Source: Mucilaginibacter inviolabilis (lineage in GTDB: Bacteria; Bacteroidota; Bacteroidia; Sphingobacteriales; Sphingobacteriaceae). From it: 64,000 bases of DNA. The notes beneath the pieces were generated by a model that was given only the letters and a program-made list of their open reading frames with translations, was not told where the DNA came from and searched no databases. Made by a program: the position numbers and the translations under genes. Below are positions 44,346-52,741 of this stretch, one piece after another; within the stretch, counting starts at the first letter, position 1; every line of letters starts with the position of its first letter. The stretch spans positions 2,852,001-2,916,000 of the forward strand of contig NZ_JAANAT010000001.1 of the NCBI RefSeq assembly GCF_011089895.1, written 5' to 3'.

Positions 44346-45536
44346 TTACTCCGAGTATATACTCCCTACTCTATCGCGCAGGTTATAGCCCGATGCCATT
44401 ACTTCGCCGTAAGCGCCGGCTGTACGTATAGCGATCAGGTCACCGCGGAATGATTCGGGGAACTCCACATCTTTCTGAAAACAATCGGTGCTTTCGCAGA
44501 TAGGGCCAACTATATCGTATTTTATGTTGTCAATGGTGAGTGGTGAATGGTGAGTTTTTTCTTGACTCCTGACTCTTGACTCTTGACTCAAATTTTCTAT
44601 CTGGTGATAAGCCTGGTAAAGCATAGGACGCATGAGTTCGGTCATACCGGCGTCCAGTATCAGGAAGTTTTTCTTCTGACCATTTTTTACATACAACACC
44701 CTGGATATGAGCGATGCACTTTGAGCTACCAGGGCACGACCTAATTCAAAATGTACTTCCTGACCTGGTTTTACATTCAGGAAATTTTTGAATACCTGGA
44801 AATAGTTTTCAAAATCGGCAATGTTGCCATCGGGGTTGTAGTAATCCACACCCAAACCTCCACCGGCATTAAGCACCTTAACGGGGAAGCCGTGATCTTC
44901 GAACCAATCCTGCATTTCGTTGATGCGGGTGCACAGGTTTTTATATACTTCCAGATCAGTAATTTGTGAGCCAACATGGAAATGGATACCTAAAAATTCC
45001 AGGTTTTTACATTGACGCAAAGCGGTAGCTACGTCGGGCAGTTGCCATATATTGATACCGAATTTATTCTCGTCAAGACCGGTGGTAATAAAGTGATGGG
45101 TATGCGCATCCACATTAGGGTTGATGCGGATAGCTACCTTGGCCTTTTTACCTTTGGCTGCAGCCAGTCCATCTATAATATTCAACTCCTGTACCGACTC
45201 TACATTGAAGCAAAAAATATCAGTATCTAAACCAAGGTTTATCTCCTTGTCAGATTTACCAACACCGGCAAACACAATTTTGCCTTTGTCAAAACCACGG
45301 TCAATAGCCGCCCTTACTTCGTTACCGCTCACGCAATCGGCACCAAAACCAAAGGATTGGATCATTTCCAGCACTCTCGGATTAAAGTTGGCCTTCAGCG
45401 CATAATGCACATGAAAGCCATGCTTAGCCGAAGCATCACGAGCAGCAGTAAGCGTTTGGCGCAATACCTCCAGATCGTAGTAATAGAATGGGGTATCTAA
45501 ATCATTAAAGCGATTTATTGTATCTGTATTGAACAT
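44346..45536 (-). CDS. lysA: Diaminopimelate decarboxylase
   Basis: PLP enzyme of 396 residues catalysing the last step of lysine synthesis, meso-diaminopimelate to lysine. K48 in HYALKANFNPR is the PLP lysine. Other motifs are LGIHFHVGSQI, NAGGGLGVDY, the phosphate-binding ELGRALVA, the conserved MRPMLYQAYHQIEN, and the active-site GPICESTDCF. Between the last two, about 20 residues (near 316-336, SQESRVRSQEK and following) are encoded by simple repeats at 44531-44589 and look inserted, in frame. The gene pairs with aspartokinase upstream (85-bp gap), also leftward. Confidence 0.94.
   Translation of the reverse strand: MFNTDTINRFNDLDTPFYYYDLEVLRQTLTAARDASAKHGFHVHYALKANFNPRVLEMIQSFGFGADCVSGNEVRAAIDRGFDKGKIVFAGVGKSDKEINLGLDTDIFCFNVESVQELNIIDGLAAAKGKKAKVAIRINPNVDAHTHHFITTGLDENKFGINIWQLPDVATALRQCKNLEFLGIHFHVGSQITDLEVYKNLCTRINEMQDWFEDHGFPVKVLNAGGGLGVDYYNPDGNIADFENYFQVFKNFLNVKPGQEVHFELGRALVAQSASLISRVLYVKNGQKKNFLILDAGMTELMRPMLYQAYHQIENLSQESRVRSQEKTHHSPLTIDNIKYDIVGPICESTDCFQKDVEFPESFRGDLIAIRTAGAYGEVMASGYNLRDRVGSIYSE
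44531..44589. repeat. Simple repeat tract inside lysA
   Basis: Two degenerate arrays side by side: GTGAGTG/GTGAATG units (44536-44554) and TTGACTC/CTGACTC units (44561-44589, four copies). The tract has a length that keeps the lysA frame open and encodes low-complexity residues not expected in the enzyme. Confidence 0.65.
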
Positions 45537-45540
45537 TATT

Positions 45541-45614
45541 TTAAGTCAAAAATCAAAATTAAAAAGTCAAAAATGTTATGCGAAGAAGCTAAATCCGAAA
45601 TCGAAACTCCGAAT
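45541..45614. repeat. Simple repeat tract between lysA and lysC
   Basis: Short degenerate repeats, AAGTCAAAAAT (twice) and TCCGAAATC/CTCCGAATT units, fill the gap between lysA and the aspartokinase gene. The style is the same as the tract inside lysA but with different units. No promoter is seen, so the two genes may be co-transcribed through it. Confidence 0.5.
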
Positions 45615-45621
45615 TCCGAAA

Positions 45622-46932
45622 TCAAAACAACCTGTTATGCAGGCTCCTCAGCGTTTCTATCTTATCTTCGGTTTTTACCAGTAACGACAGATTATGGTCG
45701 CTGCCGCCGTATGATATCATCCTTAGTGGGATATGCTTTACGGCTTCCAGCACCCTGGCCGCATAACCATGCTTTTCGGCACCAAAATCGCCTACCACGC
45801 AAATGATAGTATGATTTACATCCAACTCTACGGAACCAAAAGCATTCAATTCAGTAGTAATATCGCCCAGGTAAGTGGTATCGTCGATGGTTAGGGATAC
45901 CGCCACTTCCGAAGTGGTGATCATATCAATAGAAGTTTTATAACGCTCAAATACCTCGAACACCTTACGCAAAAAACCATGTGCCAGCAGCATCCGGCTT
46001 GACTGGATCTTGATGGCCGTAATACCATCCTTGGCGGCGATGGATTTGATTTTATCCTTTTCGCTGGTGTTAGTAATAAGCGTACCCTGTGCCTTGGGAT
46101 CCATGGTATTGAGTAAACGTACCGGGATCTTATATTTTTGTGCCGGGAACACGCTCTGAGGGTGCAATATCTTAGCACCGAAGTAAGCCAGCTCGGCAGC
46201 CTCATCAAATGACAGCTGGGCAATGGGCTGCGTACCTTTCACAATACGCGGGTCGTTGTTGTGCATACCGTCGATGTCTGTCCAGATCTGTACCTCTTCG
46301 CTGCGGATACCTGCACCTATTAGAGATGCGGTATAATCGCTGCCACCACGACGCAGATTATCTACTTCGCCAAAGGCATTGCGACAAATAAAGCCCTGGG
46401 TGATGAACAGGTTTACTTCGGGATGCTTATCCAGCAGTGGGGTTAGTTTTTCGGTGATATGGTCAACAACCGGTTCGTTATCCTCGTCAATCTTCATAAA
46501 ATCAAGCGCAGGTAACAGTACCGATGGCACGCCGATCTGTTTCAGATAAACATGGTACAATGTAGTCGATAGCAATTCGCCTTGCGCCAGGATAATCTTA
46601 TCTTCAATAGTAGTAAACAGATCATTGGCCAGGTTGCTGAGCACCGAGAAATGGTAGTCGATAACCTCTTTACCTTGTTTTAAAAATTTGTCATCAGTAA
46701 ATAGTTCCTTGATAAACAGTTCGTACTTGTCCTTCAGCAGCTTAATAAGGGTAATGGCCTTTTGCTTATCACCGGTGAGATAAGCTTGTCCAATTTCAAC
46801 CAGGCTATTGGTGGTGCCTGATACTGCCGAAAGCACAACGATCTGCCTTTCGGAGGGGTTAATGATGTCGAGCAGATTTTTCATACGCGCGGGGCTACCC
46901 ACCGATGTTCCGCCAAATTTTAAAACTTTCAT
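45622..46932 (-). CDS. lysC: Aspartate kinase
   Basis: Monofunctional aspartokinase of 436 residues, phosphorylating aspartate at the entry of the lysine/threonine/methionine branch. The N-terminus has the kinase motif LKFGGTSVGSPARMKN (about 4-19). Later are FITQGFICRNAFGEVDNLRRGGSDYTASLIG and the WTDIDGMHNNDPRIV segment. The last 130 residues form two ACT domains (IKIQSSRMLLAHGFLRKVFEVF and TIICVVGDF), which usually give feedback inhibition by lysine or threonine. There is no homoserine dehydrogenase fusion. It lies upstream of lysA on the same strand, fitting a lysine-biosynthesis unit. Confidence 0.94.
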   Translation of the reverse strand: MKVLKFGGTSVGSPARMKNLLDIINPSERQIVVLSAVSGTTNSLVEIGQAYLTGDKQKAITLIKLLKDKYELFIKELFTDDKFLKQGKEVIDYHFSVLSNLANDLFTTIEDKIILAQGELLSTTLYHVYLKQIGVPSVLLPALDFMKIDEDNEPVVDHITEKLTPLLDKHPEVNLFITQGFICRNAFGEVDNLRRGGSDYTASLIGAGIRSEEVQIWTDIDGMHNNDPRIVKGTQPIAQLSFDEAAELAYFGAKILHPQSVFPAQKYKIPVRLLNTMDPKAQGTLITNTSEKDKIKSIAAKDGITAIKIQSSRMLLAHGFLRKVFEVFERYKTSIDMITTSEVAVSLTIDDTTYLGDITTELNAFGSVELDVNHTIICVVGDFGAEKHGYAARVLEAVKHIPLRMISYGGSDHNLSLLVKTEDKIETLRSLHNRLF

Positions 46933-47076
46933 TTTTTAGCTTGTATATTCCATTGCATACCGGGCAAAAACAAGCACCGGTATTTGAGGCGCTAAAAATA
47001 AGATTTTAAAATGCTTATAGCTTATATCAGGTCAAATTAAATGTTTTGGTAAAAACCAATTATATTTAGCTATAGT

Positions 47077-47427
47077 ATGGATATAGAAAATCACCAGGTA
47101 GATCAAAAGAAGATAATCCTTGAAAAAGGGAATATAGTTGAATTTGATTTTCCTATAAAAGAAACTTTAGCATTTGACGGCAAAATAATAGTTCTTTTAG
47201 ATATTTTGGAAAACATCCGATACAACAAAAATGTATTTGCTATAGATTTTGATGGTAAAATTTTGTGGCAAATTGCCAAAACGGAAAACCTTGATATGAT
47301 TGGATACTGCCCCTTTATAAGTATTGAAATAGAGAATTTAAAATTAGTTTCGTTTAACTGGTGCGGTTTTAAATTTACAGTAGATGCTAAAACTGGATAT
47401 GTAACAGAAAGAATATTTACAAAGTAG
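47077..47427 (+). CDS. Hypothetical protein, small beta-rich
   Basis: I do not recognise the family. It is a cytoplasmic protein of 116 residues with no signal peptide or membrane segment and a repetitive beta-strand look: IIVLLDILENIRYNKNVFAIDFDGKILWQI and LVSFNWCGFKFTVDAKTGYVTE. The D-G-K-I-L-W and D-A-K-T-G-Y turns resemble PQQ-like beta-propeller blades. The length and form are like immunity or orphan proteins, but no toxin gene is adjacent. It is AT-rich compared with its neighbours, which may point to acquisition. Confidence 0.6.
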   Translation: MDIENHQVDQKKIILEKGNIVEFDFPIKETLAFDGKIIVLLDILENIRYNKNVFAIDFDGKILWQIAKTENLDMIGYCPFISIEIENLKLVSFNWCGFKFTVDAKTGYVTERIFTK

Positions 47428-47473
47428 GTAGCCACGACTTTAAGAATTCATACTATTCCAACTTCAGACTCTC

Positions 47474-48763
47474 TTAAAACGCCTCATTCAAACCCAAAAA
47501 GAAGCCTTTGGAACCATATTTACCCCAGGCATAGTCCAGACACAGATTGGTGCGCGTAGCCTTGTTAAACAATACCCGTAAGCCGCCGCCGCCACCGGGC
47601 TGCCATACCTGGAACAATTTGGTACCCAACTCGTCATTGGCAGTTTGCACATTGAAGAAGGTAACCCCGCTTACAAAGCCATTCCGGAGTATCGGGAAAC
47701 GGTATTCTACCTCGGAATAATTATATTGGGTTCCTTTGAAATAAGTAGAGGTATACCCCCTGCCGCTGCGGAAACTGCCATCACGTGCGGTGCCCGGAAG
47801 TTCCAGGTAAGGCAATGTGCCGCCAAGTAAATACGAGCCCCAGTTCCAGAACGCGATCACGTGCTCTGGGTGACTTTCAGACAGGCTAAAGTATTTCCTA
47901 AAATCGGTAGTAAACTGTACCGCGCTTTTGGTACTGCCCATCCAGGTTTGGTTAACACGGAAACCGGCATCTACATAAATACCCTTGTATGCCCGGTTCT
48001 GGTTATCACGGGTGGTATACTGCACGTTAAAAAGCAATCCATTTGCGGAGTAATGATCCTGCGGAAGCCCGTGTTGTTCGTTGTAAATGCGGGATGGGGT
48101 TAGTTTATTGGTGGTATCCTTGGCTTCAATGTTTCGTCTGATATCAAAGGATACACCTGCGCCTACAAAAAGGCCTTTTTGTATTTCTTTATAAGCCTTC
48201 TCCCTGAAATTAAAATAAAGCGATTTAAGTGTGTATACTTTACGCTGCGGATCGGCCAGTATTTTATCGGCCTCGCTGCCCTCTACATTTTGTCGGCCAA
48301 TGCCCAGGCCAAAATCTGGCGTAACGGTTTTAGCAGCAACCAGGCTGCCCTGAAAATTCCATTTATTGCCTGGGGTGTACACGTTATGGTTTACATAAAA
48401 ATAAATGATACCCTTAGTAGTGATGGAGGCCGATGTGGCCGCTACAGACAACAACGTATTTGGGTCATTCCCTAATTTACGGCCTGCTACGGCTTTGATA
48501 CCAATCTGGGAACCGATAGTAGGGTTTGCTGCTACATTGGGAATAACAGTGATACCTGATGATTTTTTCAGTACAGAATCGGGCTTTTTATGCGGATGAA
48601 GAATAGCATGTGCCAGATCGCCCACATCATATTGCTTGGATAACGCCGCTGCTTCTTTTTTTTTGATGAGCGCAGCGCTTTTCCGTAAAGAATCTTTCTT
48701 TAAAGAATCAGTGTTAACTGCCTGACCGTGGGCAAAATCGGGCATACCGGCCCATAATATCAA
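47474..48763 (-). CDS. BamA/Omp85-like outer membrane barrel without POTRA domains
   Basis: Beta-barrel protein of about 429 residues resembling the C-terminal 'surface antigen' barrel of Omp85 proteins. The key loop is SGRGYTSTYFKGTQYNYSEVEYRFPI, near the (V/I)RG(F/Y) motif region. The chain ends GLNEAF with a terminal aromatic. No POTRA domain is present. The listed start is a TTG; there is no ATG or GTG upstream in frame. Yet the frame stays open for another 23 codons (to about 48832) and reads as a good signal-peptide n-region and core, so the true start may be a rare codon such as CTG at 48820. The cargo is unknown. Confidence 0.78.
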   Translation of the reverse strand: MILWAGMPDFAHGQAVNTDSLKKDSLRKSAALIKKKEAAALSKQYDVGDLAHAILHPHKKPDSVLKKSSGITVIPNVAANPTIGSQIGIKAVAGRKLGNDPNTLLSVAATSASITTKGIIYFYVNHNVYTPGNKWNFQGSLVAAKTVTPDFGLGIGRQNVEGSEADKILADPQRKVYTLKSLYFNFREKAYKEIQKGLFVGAGVSFDIRRNIEAKDTTNKLTPSRIYNEQHGLPQDHYSANGLLFNVQYTTRDNQNRAYKGIYVDAGFRVNQTWMGSTKSAVQFTTDFRKYFSLSESHPEHVIAFWNWGSYLLGGTLPYLELPGTARDGSFRSGRGYTSTYFKGTQYNYSEVEYRFPILRNGFVSGVTFFNVQTANDELGTKLFQVWQPGGGGGLRVLFNKATRTNLCLDYAWGKYGSKGFFLGLNEAF

Positions 48764-48960
48764 TAGTAAAATATTAAATGCTAAATAAAATCTTCGATTT
48801 GTTATATGTTGTGTTTCCAGGATGTTAAATATTTAATTTTCAATTACTAATAAATCTATTATGATTAGGTAAGTCCATTTTTAAACCCTGCAATGCTCAA
48901 AATGTTTGGTAATTAAATTATACAAAATGGTTACAGCCCTCATAATGCCAGGCCCATATG

Positions 48961-50421
48961 CTACAAATTATGAATATAAGTTAATAGTAAACCTGCCGAA
49001 AAATGCGAAGCATGGGTATCCACAGGATTTCCCGATAGGAAATTACTTTCATTAGGATTATCAAAATTGATATCCTGTAAATATTTATTGGTGGTGCCAT
49101 ATGCCAATAACAGCCCGGCCCTGAAATTAAACTTTCGCCGTTTAAGGTTAGCGCCCAACTGGCAATGATAAATATTGTAATAAGCGATGTTGCTGGACGA
49201 GCCATTTTCATCTTTATACAAATCATTATTGGCATAATTAAAATCGGTGTGTAAGGATACAAAACCGGTTACATCAGGTCGTATTAAATAGCTTGCCCCA
49301 ACCCCAAAGTTAATAACGGATCTCCTTACATCTTTGAGCCGAAGATCTGATTTAGCAGAAACTTTGATCGGCACCTGACCCTTTACAGCGTCAACATCCC
49401 GCGGAGTTATAATATTATATTCGTTCACTTTGGCAAAATATTCGGTAGCAAAATATAGTTGTCCTTTTTCATAATCATAGGCATAGCCAAAACCAATGCT
49501 TAAGGGCATTTTATAAATAGCCTTTAGTCTCTGCTGCCTGGAATTGATCAAAAAGTTGATGGTATCCCTACCGGCCGGATGCTCCGGGTCATCACCGGTT
49601 ATGATCAGGTTATTCACTGCATTATCGCTCAAAATGTTTGCCCTGCTGGCTATATGCAACAGGGGTGATGTGATAGTAAGACCAAAATGGTTTCGGTCAT
49701 CATCATAAGCCAGGCCGGTTTTAAACCTCAAACCTATATGATAATAGGAAGCCAGGTATGATTCTTCAGACGAGCTTAAAGGCAAAAAACCTGTATTGGT
49801 AGTTACATTGATCAACGCTCTTGAGCTGGCGTCATAATCACCGGTCTGTTTACGCAGCTGCCCCTCGGCCGATAAGCCCAGGGCCCAATGATCGGCTATT
49901 TTAAAACCTCCGCTTATAATACCGGTAGTTTCATTTATAGTGCTCTGTTTTTTAACCTGCCCCAAAAAAGACTCATCGCCAGGACTGTACGAATCATCAA
50001 GCACATTAAACTTGGCATCGCGCTGCTGCGTTACCTGGTAATTCATCACCGGGTTATGGATAAGGGCATATCCTAATGTAAAAGGCTTTTTCCCCTGGAG
50101 TGAAATAGTTGCAGAAACTATTTGCGGAATGATGGCAGCCGAACTTGAATTAAGATTGAGCCCGGTCCCGGCGCCATTTTTTACCCTGATATTGCTATAT
50201 TGATAAATTGACCCGCTGATGGATGCCGTAGTTTTATTGCTATAGGCCAACAAAGCAGGATTCAGAAACATCACCCCACTATCGCGGTTAAAAGCGATTA
50301 CGGCACCCGGTGTTAAGAAACCGGCAGGATTATAACTTGATGACCAATAATTGGCATCCTGAGCCTTAACTCCCTGAAAAAAAAGCAATAAGCAGAAAAA
50401 AGCAATAAAGGTTTTTAGCAT
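48961..50421 (-). CDS. Outer membrane beta-barrel protein (FadL/OmpP1-like)
   Basis: Exported barrel of 486 residues with a signal peptide (ending GVKAQ). The mature part alternates short aromatic strands and turns, with the early segment SGVMFLNPALLAYSNKTTASISGS, an N-P-A-x-L motif like that of the FadL/TodX family. The C-terminal strands (HFSAGLLLTYIHNL) fit a membrane barrel. It could import a hydrophobic substrate; this is inferred from the fold only. It is separated by about 200 bp from the Omp85-like gene on the same strand and divergent from the PI-PLC gene. Confidence 0.68.
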   Translation of the reverse strand: MLKTFIAFFCLLLFFQGVKAQDANYWSSSYNPAGFLTPGAVIAFNRDSGVMFLNPALLAYSNKTTASISGSIYQYSNIRVKNGAGTGLNLNSSSAAIIPQIVSATISLQGKKPFTLGYALIHNPVMNYQVTQQRDAKFNVLDDSYSPGDESFLGQVKKQSTINETTGIISGGFKIADHWALGLSAEGQLRKQTGDYDASSRALINVTTNTGFLPLSSSEESYLASYYHIGLRFKTGLAYDDDRNHFGLTITSPLLHIASRANILSDNAVNNLIITGDDPEHPAGRDTINFLINSRQQRLKAIYKMPLSIGFGYAYDYEKGQLYFATEYFAKVNEYNIITPRDVDAVKGQVPIKVSAKSDLRLKDVRRSVINFGVGASYLIRPDVTGFVSLHTDFNYANNDLYKDENGSSSNIAYYNIYHCQLGANLKRRKFNFRAGLLLAYGTTNKYLQDINFDNPNESNFLSGNPVDTHASHFSAGLLLTYIHNL

Positions 50422-50527
50422 CGGGGTATTTGTTTGCCGTAAAATTATTATAAATTCAACCTAAGGGGAAAATATTGGCAGCTATTGTTAAACTATTTTG
50501 CCCTTGCAGTTCGTTTAAAGGTTTCTT

Positions 50528-52495
50528 ATGAAGTTTGTAACGCTTACCTTAACACTATTTTGTTTTACCGTTTTTGCACGAGCTCAAAACCTGAGCTTTA
50601 GTCAGCCTGTTAATTTTTTACCCGCCGCCCGTACCGATAAGGCTATTGATATTACCAGTTTTAAAGGCAATTATTTTGTTACCTGGAAAGAAGCCGGCCC
50701 AACCGGCAGTATCCACGTATGTTATGTAGGCAAACATCACGATATCCGGCTTTTAGCAAAAGACGCCACATCCGGTATCGAAAAGAGTGCCTTTGCACCA
50801 GTTTTAAGAGTGACTAATAATCATATCTACGTTTTATGGCTGGGTACCGACGGCTCGTTAAAATATATGATCAATAATAGCGATACTACATTCAATACGC
50901 AATTTATTGGTACCGTGAATTTTGAAAATTCACCTAAATTACGATCAGGTATTACGGCAACAGTGGTCAACGGGCGCATCATGATCGCCTCGCATGCGGC
51001 TAACAAAAACGATATGGTTGTAGCCTTTATTGATGCTGATGATAATGGGATACTTAAACCGGCTGTATTACAAACCGTACCCAATAAAAAAAGCGCTGAG
51101 TACCCTTTTATAGTCACCCTATCCAACAACACGGTAAGGCTGTGTTATTATAACGACCAGGGAATCTACTATACCGATCTGAATACTGATACCCAAACCT
51201 GGACGGACCAGTCGCCTGTATCCGGCTCAAAAACCAAGGTATCGCCGGCTATTTATCATCCGTTTAATACTACCCGTTTGTTTTATATCTGGAAGGACAC
51301 TAAAAAGGACAATAATGTATATTATGCAACCGGCGAAGAACAGGCCAGATCATTAACAGGGCACTCCTTACCTAATTATTTCAAAACAGCCTACCCTGTT
51401 GCCGTTTGTAAGGTAGATGATAAAAAATTTGCCATGGCTTTTATTGGCGCCGATCAGAAGTTGTACCTCAGCTTTTTCACCACTTACAACCCGACCCGGT
51501 GGATGGAAGATACGCTTTTCCCCACCAAAGGCGAGTTAACGCTTAAAGATATCGTGATCCCCGGCTCGCACGATGCGGGCATGTCGGCATTAAACGGTAC
51601 CGGTGGCAAACAGGCTGGTTCTATCAATAACTGCAATACACTTACACAAAAATTAAATATAGGCCAACAGCTTAACGCCGGCATCCGGATGTTTGATTTG
51701 CGGGTGGGATCATTTAAAAACAGCATTTATACCAAACACAGCTCATCTGATTGTATGGCAGAAGCTATGGGCGGCGGTTATGGCGAGCGTTTTAAAGATA
51801 TAATTGACTCTGTTAAAAACTTCCTTGCTCGGAACAAAAAGGAGTTCGTTATTTTAACTTTTAGTCATTTTTGCCCGAAAGAAGCCTCTACAGATGAAGT
51901 GGCCGATTACATTTTCAGCACACTGGGTAAGGAGCATATCTTTAATAACCAATCCAAAAGTATCGATCAGATTAAACTGAACCAACTGGCAGGCAAGGTG
52001 ATCGTAACCTTTGAACAATATGCCAGTGCCGATAAACTGATCGACTCCAACTCCATGGCCGATAAAAGCAAAACCTTCCTGAACATCCGCAGGGCTTACG
52101 CGGCTACCAACCAGATCAATAAACTACTGAACAAAGAGGAGCTGTTTTTTAACTCGATAATAAGTGGTGTCAATAAAAATGATCTGATACGCCTCGACTG
52201 GCAGCTTACCCAAAGCAGTGACGAGGCGGCACTGGTATGCAACGATTTTCAGAATGAGAATGTGGACCCTGTAATTAATGGCCTGATGCTGCTCACCAAT
52301 GTAATCAAGAAAAATAAGAGTATCATTGACATGGCCACGGGCGGCAACAAATACCTGCCGGCAAAAGTTAATGGCTGGATAGGTACGGGTACCATCAACA
52401 AAAATAACAAACCCAATATTTTATACGTCGATGTAGCAGGCCCCTGGATTACTGATTATTGTATTGAATTGAATGGGATGGCGATTTATAACTAA
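50528..52495 (+). CDS. Secreted PI-PLC X-domain protein with N-terminal beta-propeller-like region
   Basis: Exported protein of 655 residues (signal peptide ending FARAQ). The first 320 residues are repetitive beta strands with W, Y and T-rich turns, like a sialidase-type propeller. The C-terminal half is a phosphatidylinositol-specific phospholipase C X domain: IPGSHDAGM with H348, RMFDLRV, and KHSSSD with H404, matching the two catalytic histidines of bacterial PI-PLC. It likely cleaves a phosphoinositide or related lipid headgroup. The last 30 codons and the stop are part of a perfect 108-bp tandem duplication, whose second copy lies after the stop. Confidence 0.83.
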   Translation: MKFVTLTLTLFCFTVFARAQNLSFSQPVNFLPAARTDKAIDITSFKGNYFVTWKEAGPTGSIHVCYVGKHHDIRLLAKDATSGIEKSAFAPVLRVTNNHIYVLWLGTDGSLKYMINNSDTTFNTQFIGTVNFENSPKLRSGITATVVNGRIMIASHAANKNDMVVAFIDADDNGILKPAVLQTVPNKKSAEYPFIVTLSNNTVRLCYYNDQGIYYTDLNTDTQTWTDQSPVSGSKTKVSPAIYHPFNTTRLFYIWKDTKKDNNVYYATGEEQARSLTGHSLPNYFKTAYPVAVCKVDDKKFAMAFIGADQKLYLSFFTTYNPTRWMEDTLFPTKGELTLKDIVIPGSHDAGMSALNGTGGKQAGSINNCNTLTQKLNIGQQLNAGIRMFDLRVGSFKNSIYTKHSSSDCMAEAMGGGYGERFKDIIDSVKNFLARNKKEFVILTFSHFCPKEASTDEVADYIFSTLGKEHIFNNQSKSIDQIKLNQLAGKVIVTFEQYASADKLIDSNSMADKSKTFLNIRRAYAATNQINKLLNKEELFFNSIISGVNKNDLIRLDWQLTQSSDEAALVCNDFQNENVDPVINGLMLLTNVIKKNKSIIDMATGGNKYLPAKVNGWIGTGTINKNNKPNILYVDVAGPWITDYCIELNGMAIYN

Positions 52496-52618
52496 GAAAG
52501 AAAATCACAGAATAACAAACCCAATATTTTATACGTCGATGTAGCAGGCCCCTGGATTACTGATTATTGTATTGAATTGAATGGGATGGCGATTTATAAC
52601 TAAGAAAGAAAATCACAG
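52403..52618 (+). repeat. Perfect 108-bp tandem duplication at the PI-PLC 3' end
   Basis: The sequence 52403-52510 is repeated without any difference at 52511-52618, with no spacer. The unit holds the last 31 codons of the PI-PLC gene, its TAA and 15 bp after it. The length is a multiple of three, so the second copy is in the same frame but lies behind the stop of the first. Perfect identity suggests a recent event, or an assembly artefact. Confidence 0.95.
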
Positions 52619-52650
52619 GATATCTTTAAATGGGAGTGACTTCAAGCTAT

Positions 52651-52688
52651 CTAAAAAATACGTGATCCCCATTGATGAGGATCACGTA
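52651..52688 (-). terminator. Intrinsic terminator of the secreted lipoprotein gene
   Basis: A 10-bp perfect stem (52659-52668 with 52679-52688) is followed on the minus strand by a T-run (52653-52658), about 55 bp past the stop of the minus-strand gene at 52742. It also separates it from the convergent PI-PLC gene. Confidence 0.75.
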
Positions 52689-52741
52689 CAAAATAATTAA
52701 TTATTACAGAGCTACTTAAATGGCCAATGGATTAAATAATG

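Noticed and set aside
44531..44589. Considered as a frameshift or pseudogene mark in lysA
   Set aside because: The frame stays open and all conserved motifs before and after are intact, so the gene is read as functional with an inserted loop.
52403..52618. Considered as a CRISPR-like array
   Set aside because: There are only two units, with no spacer, and they contain coding sequence; it is a plain tandem duplication.
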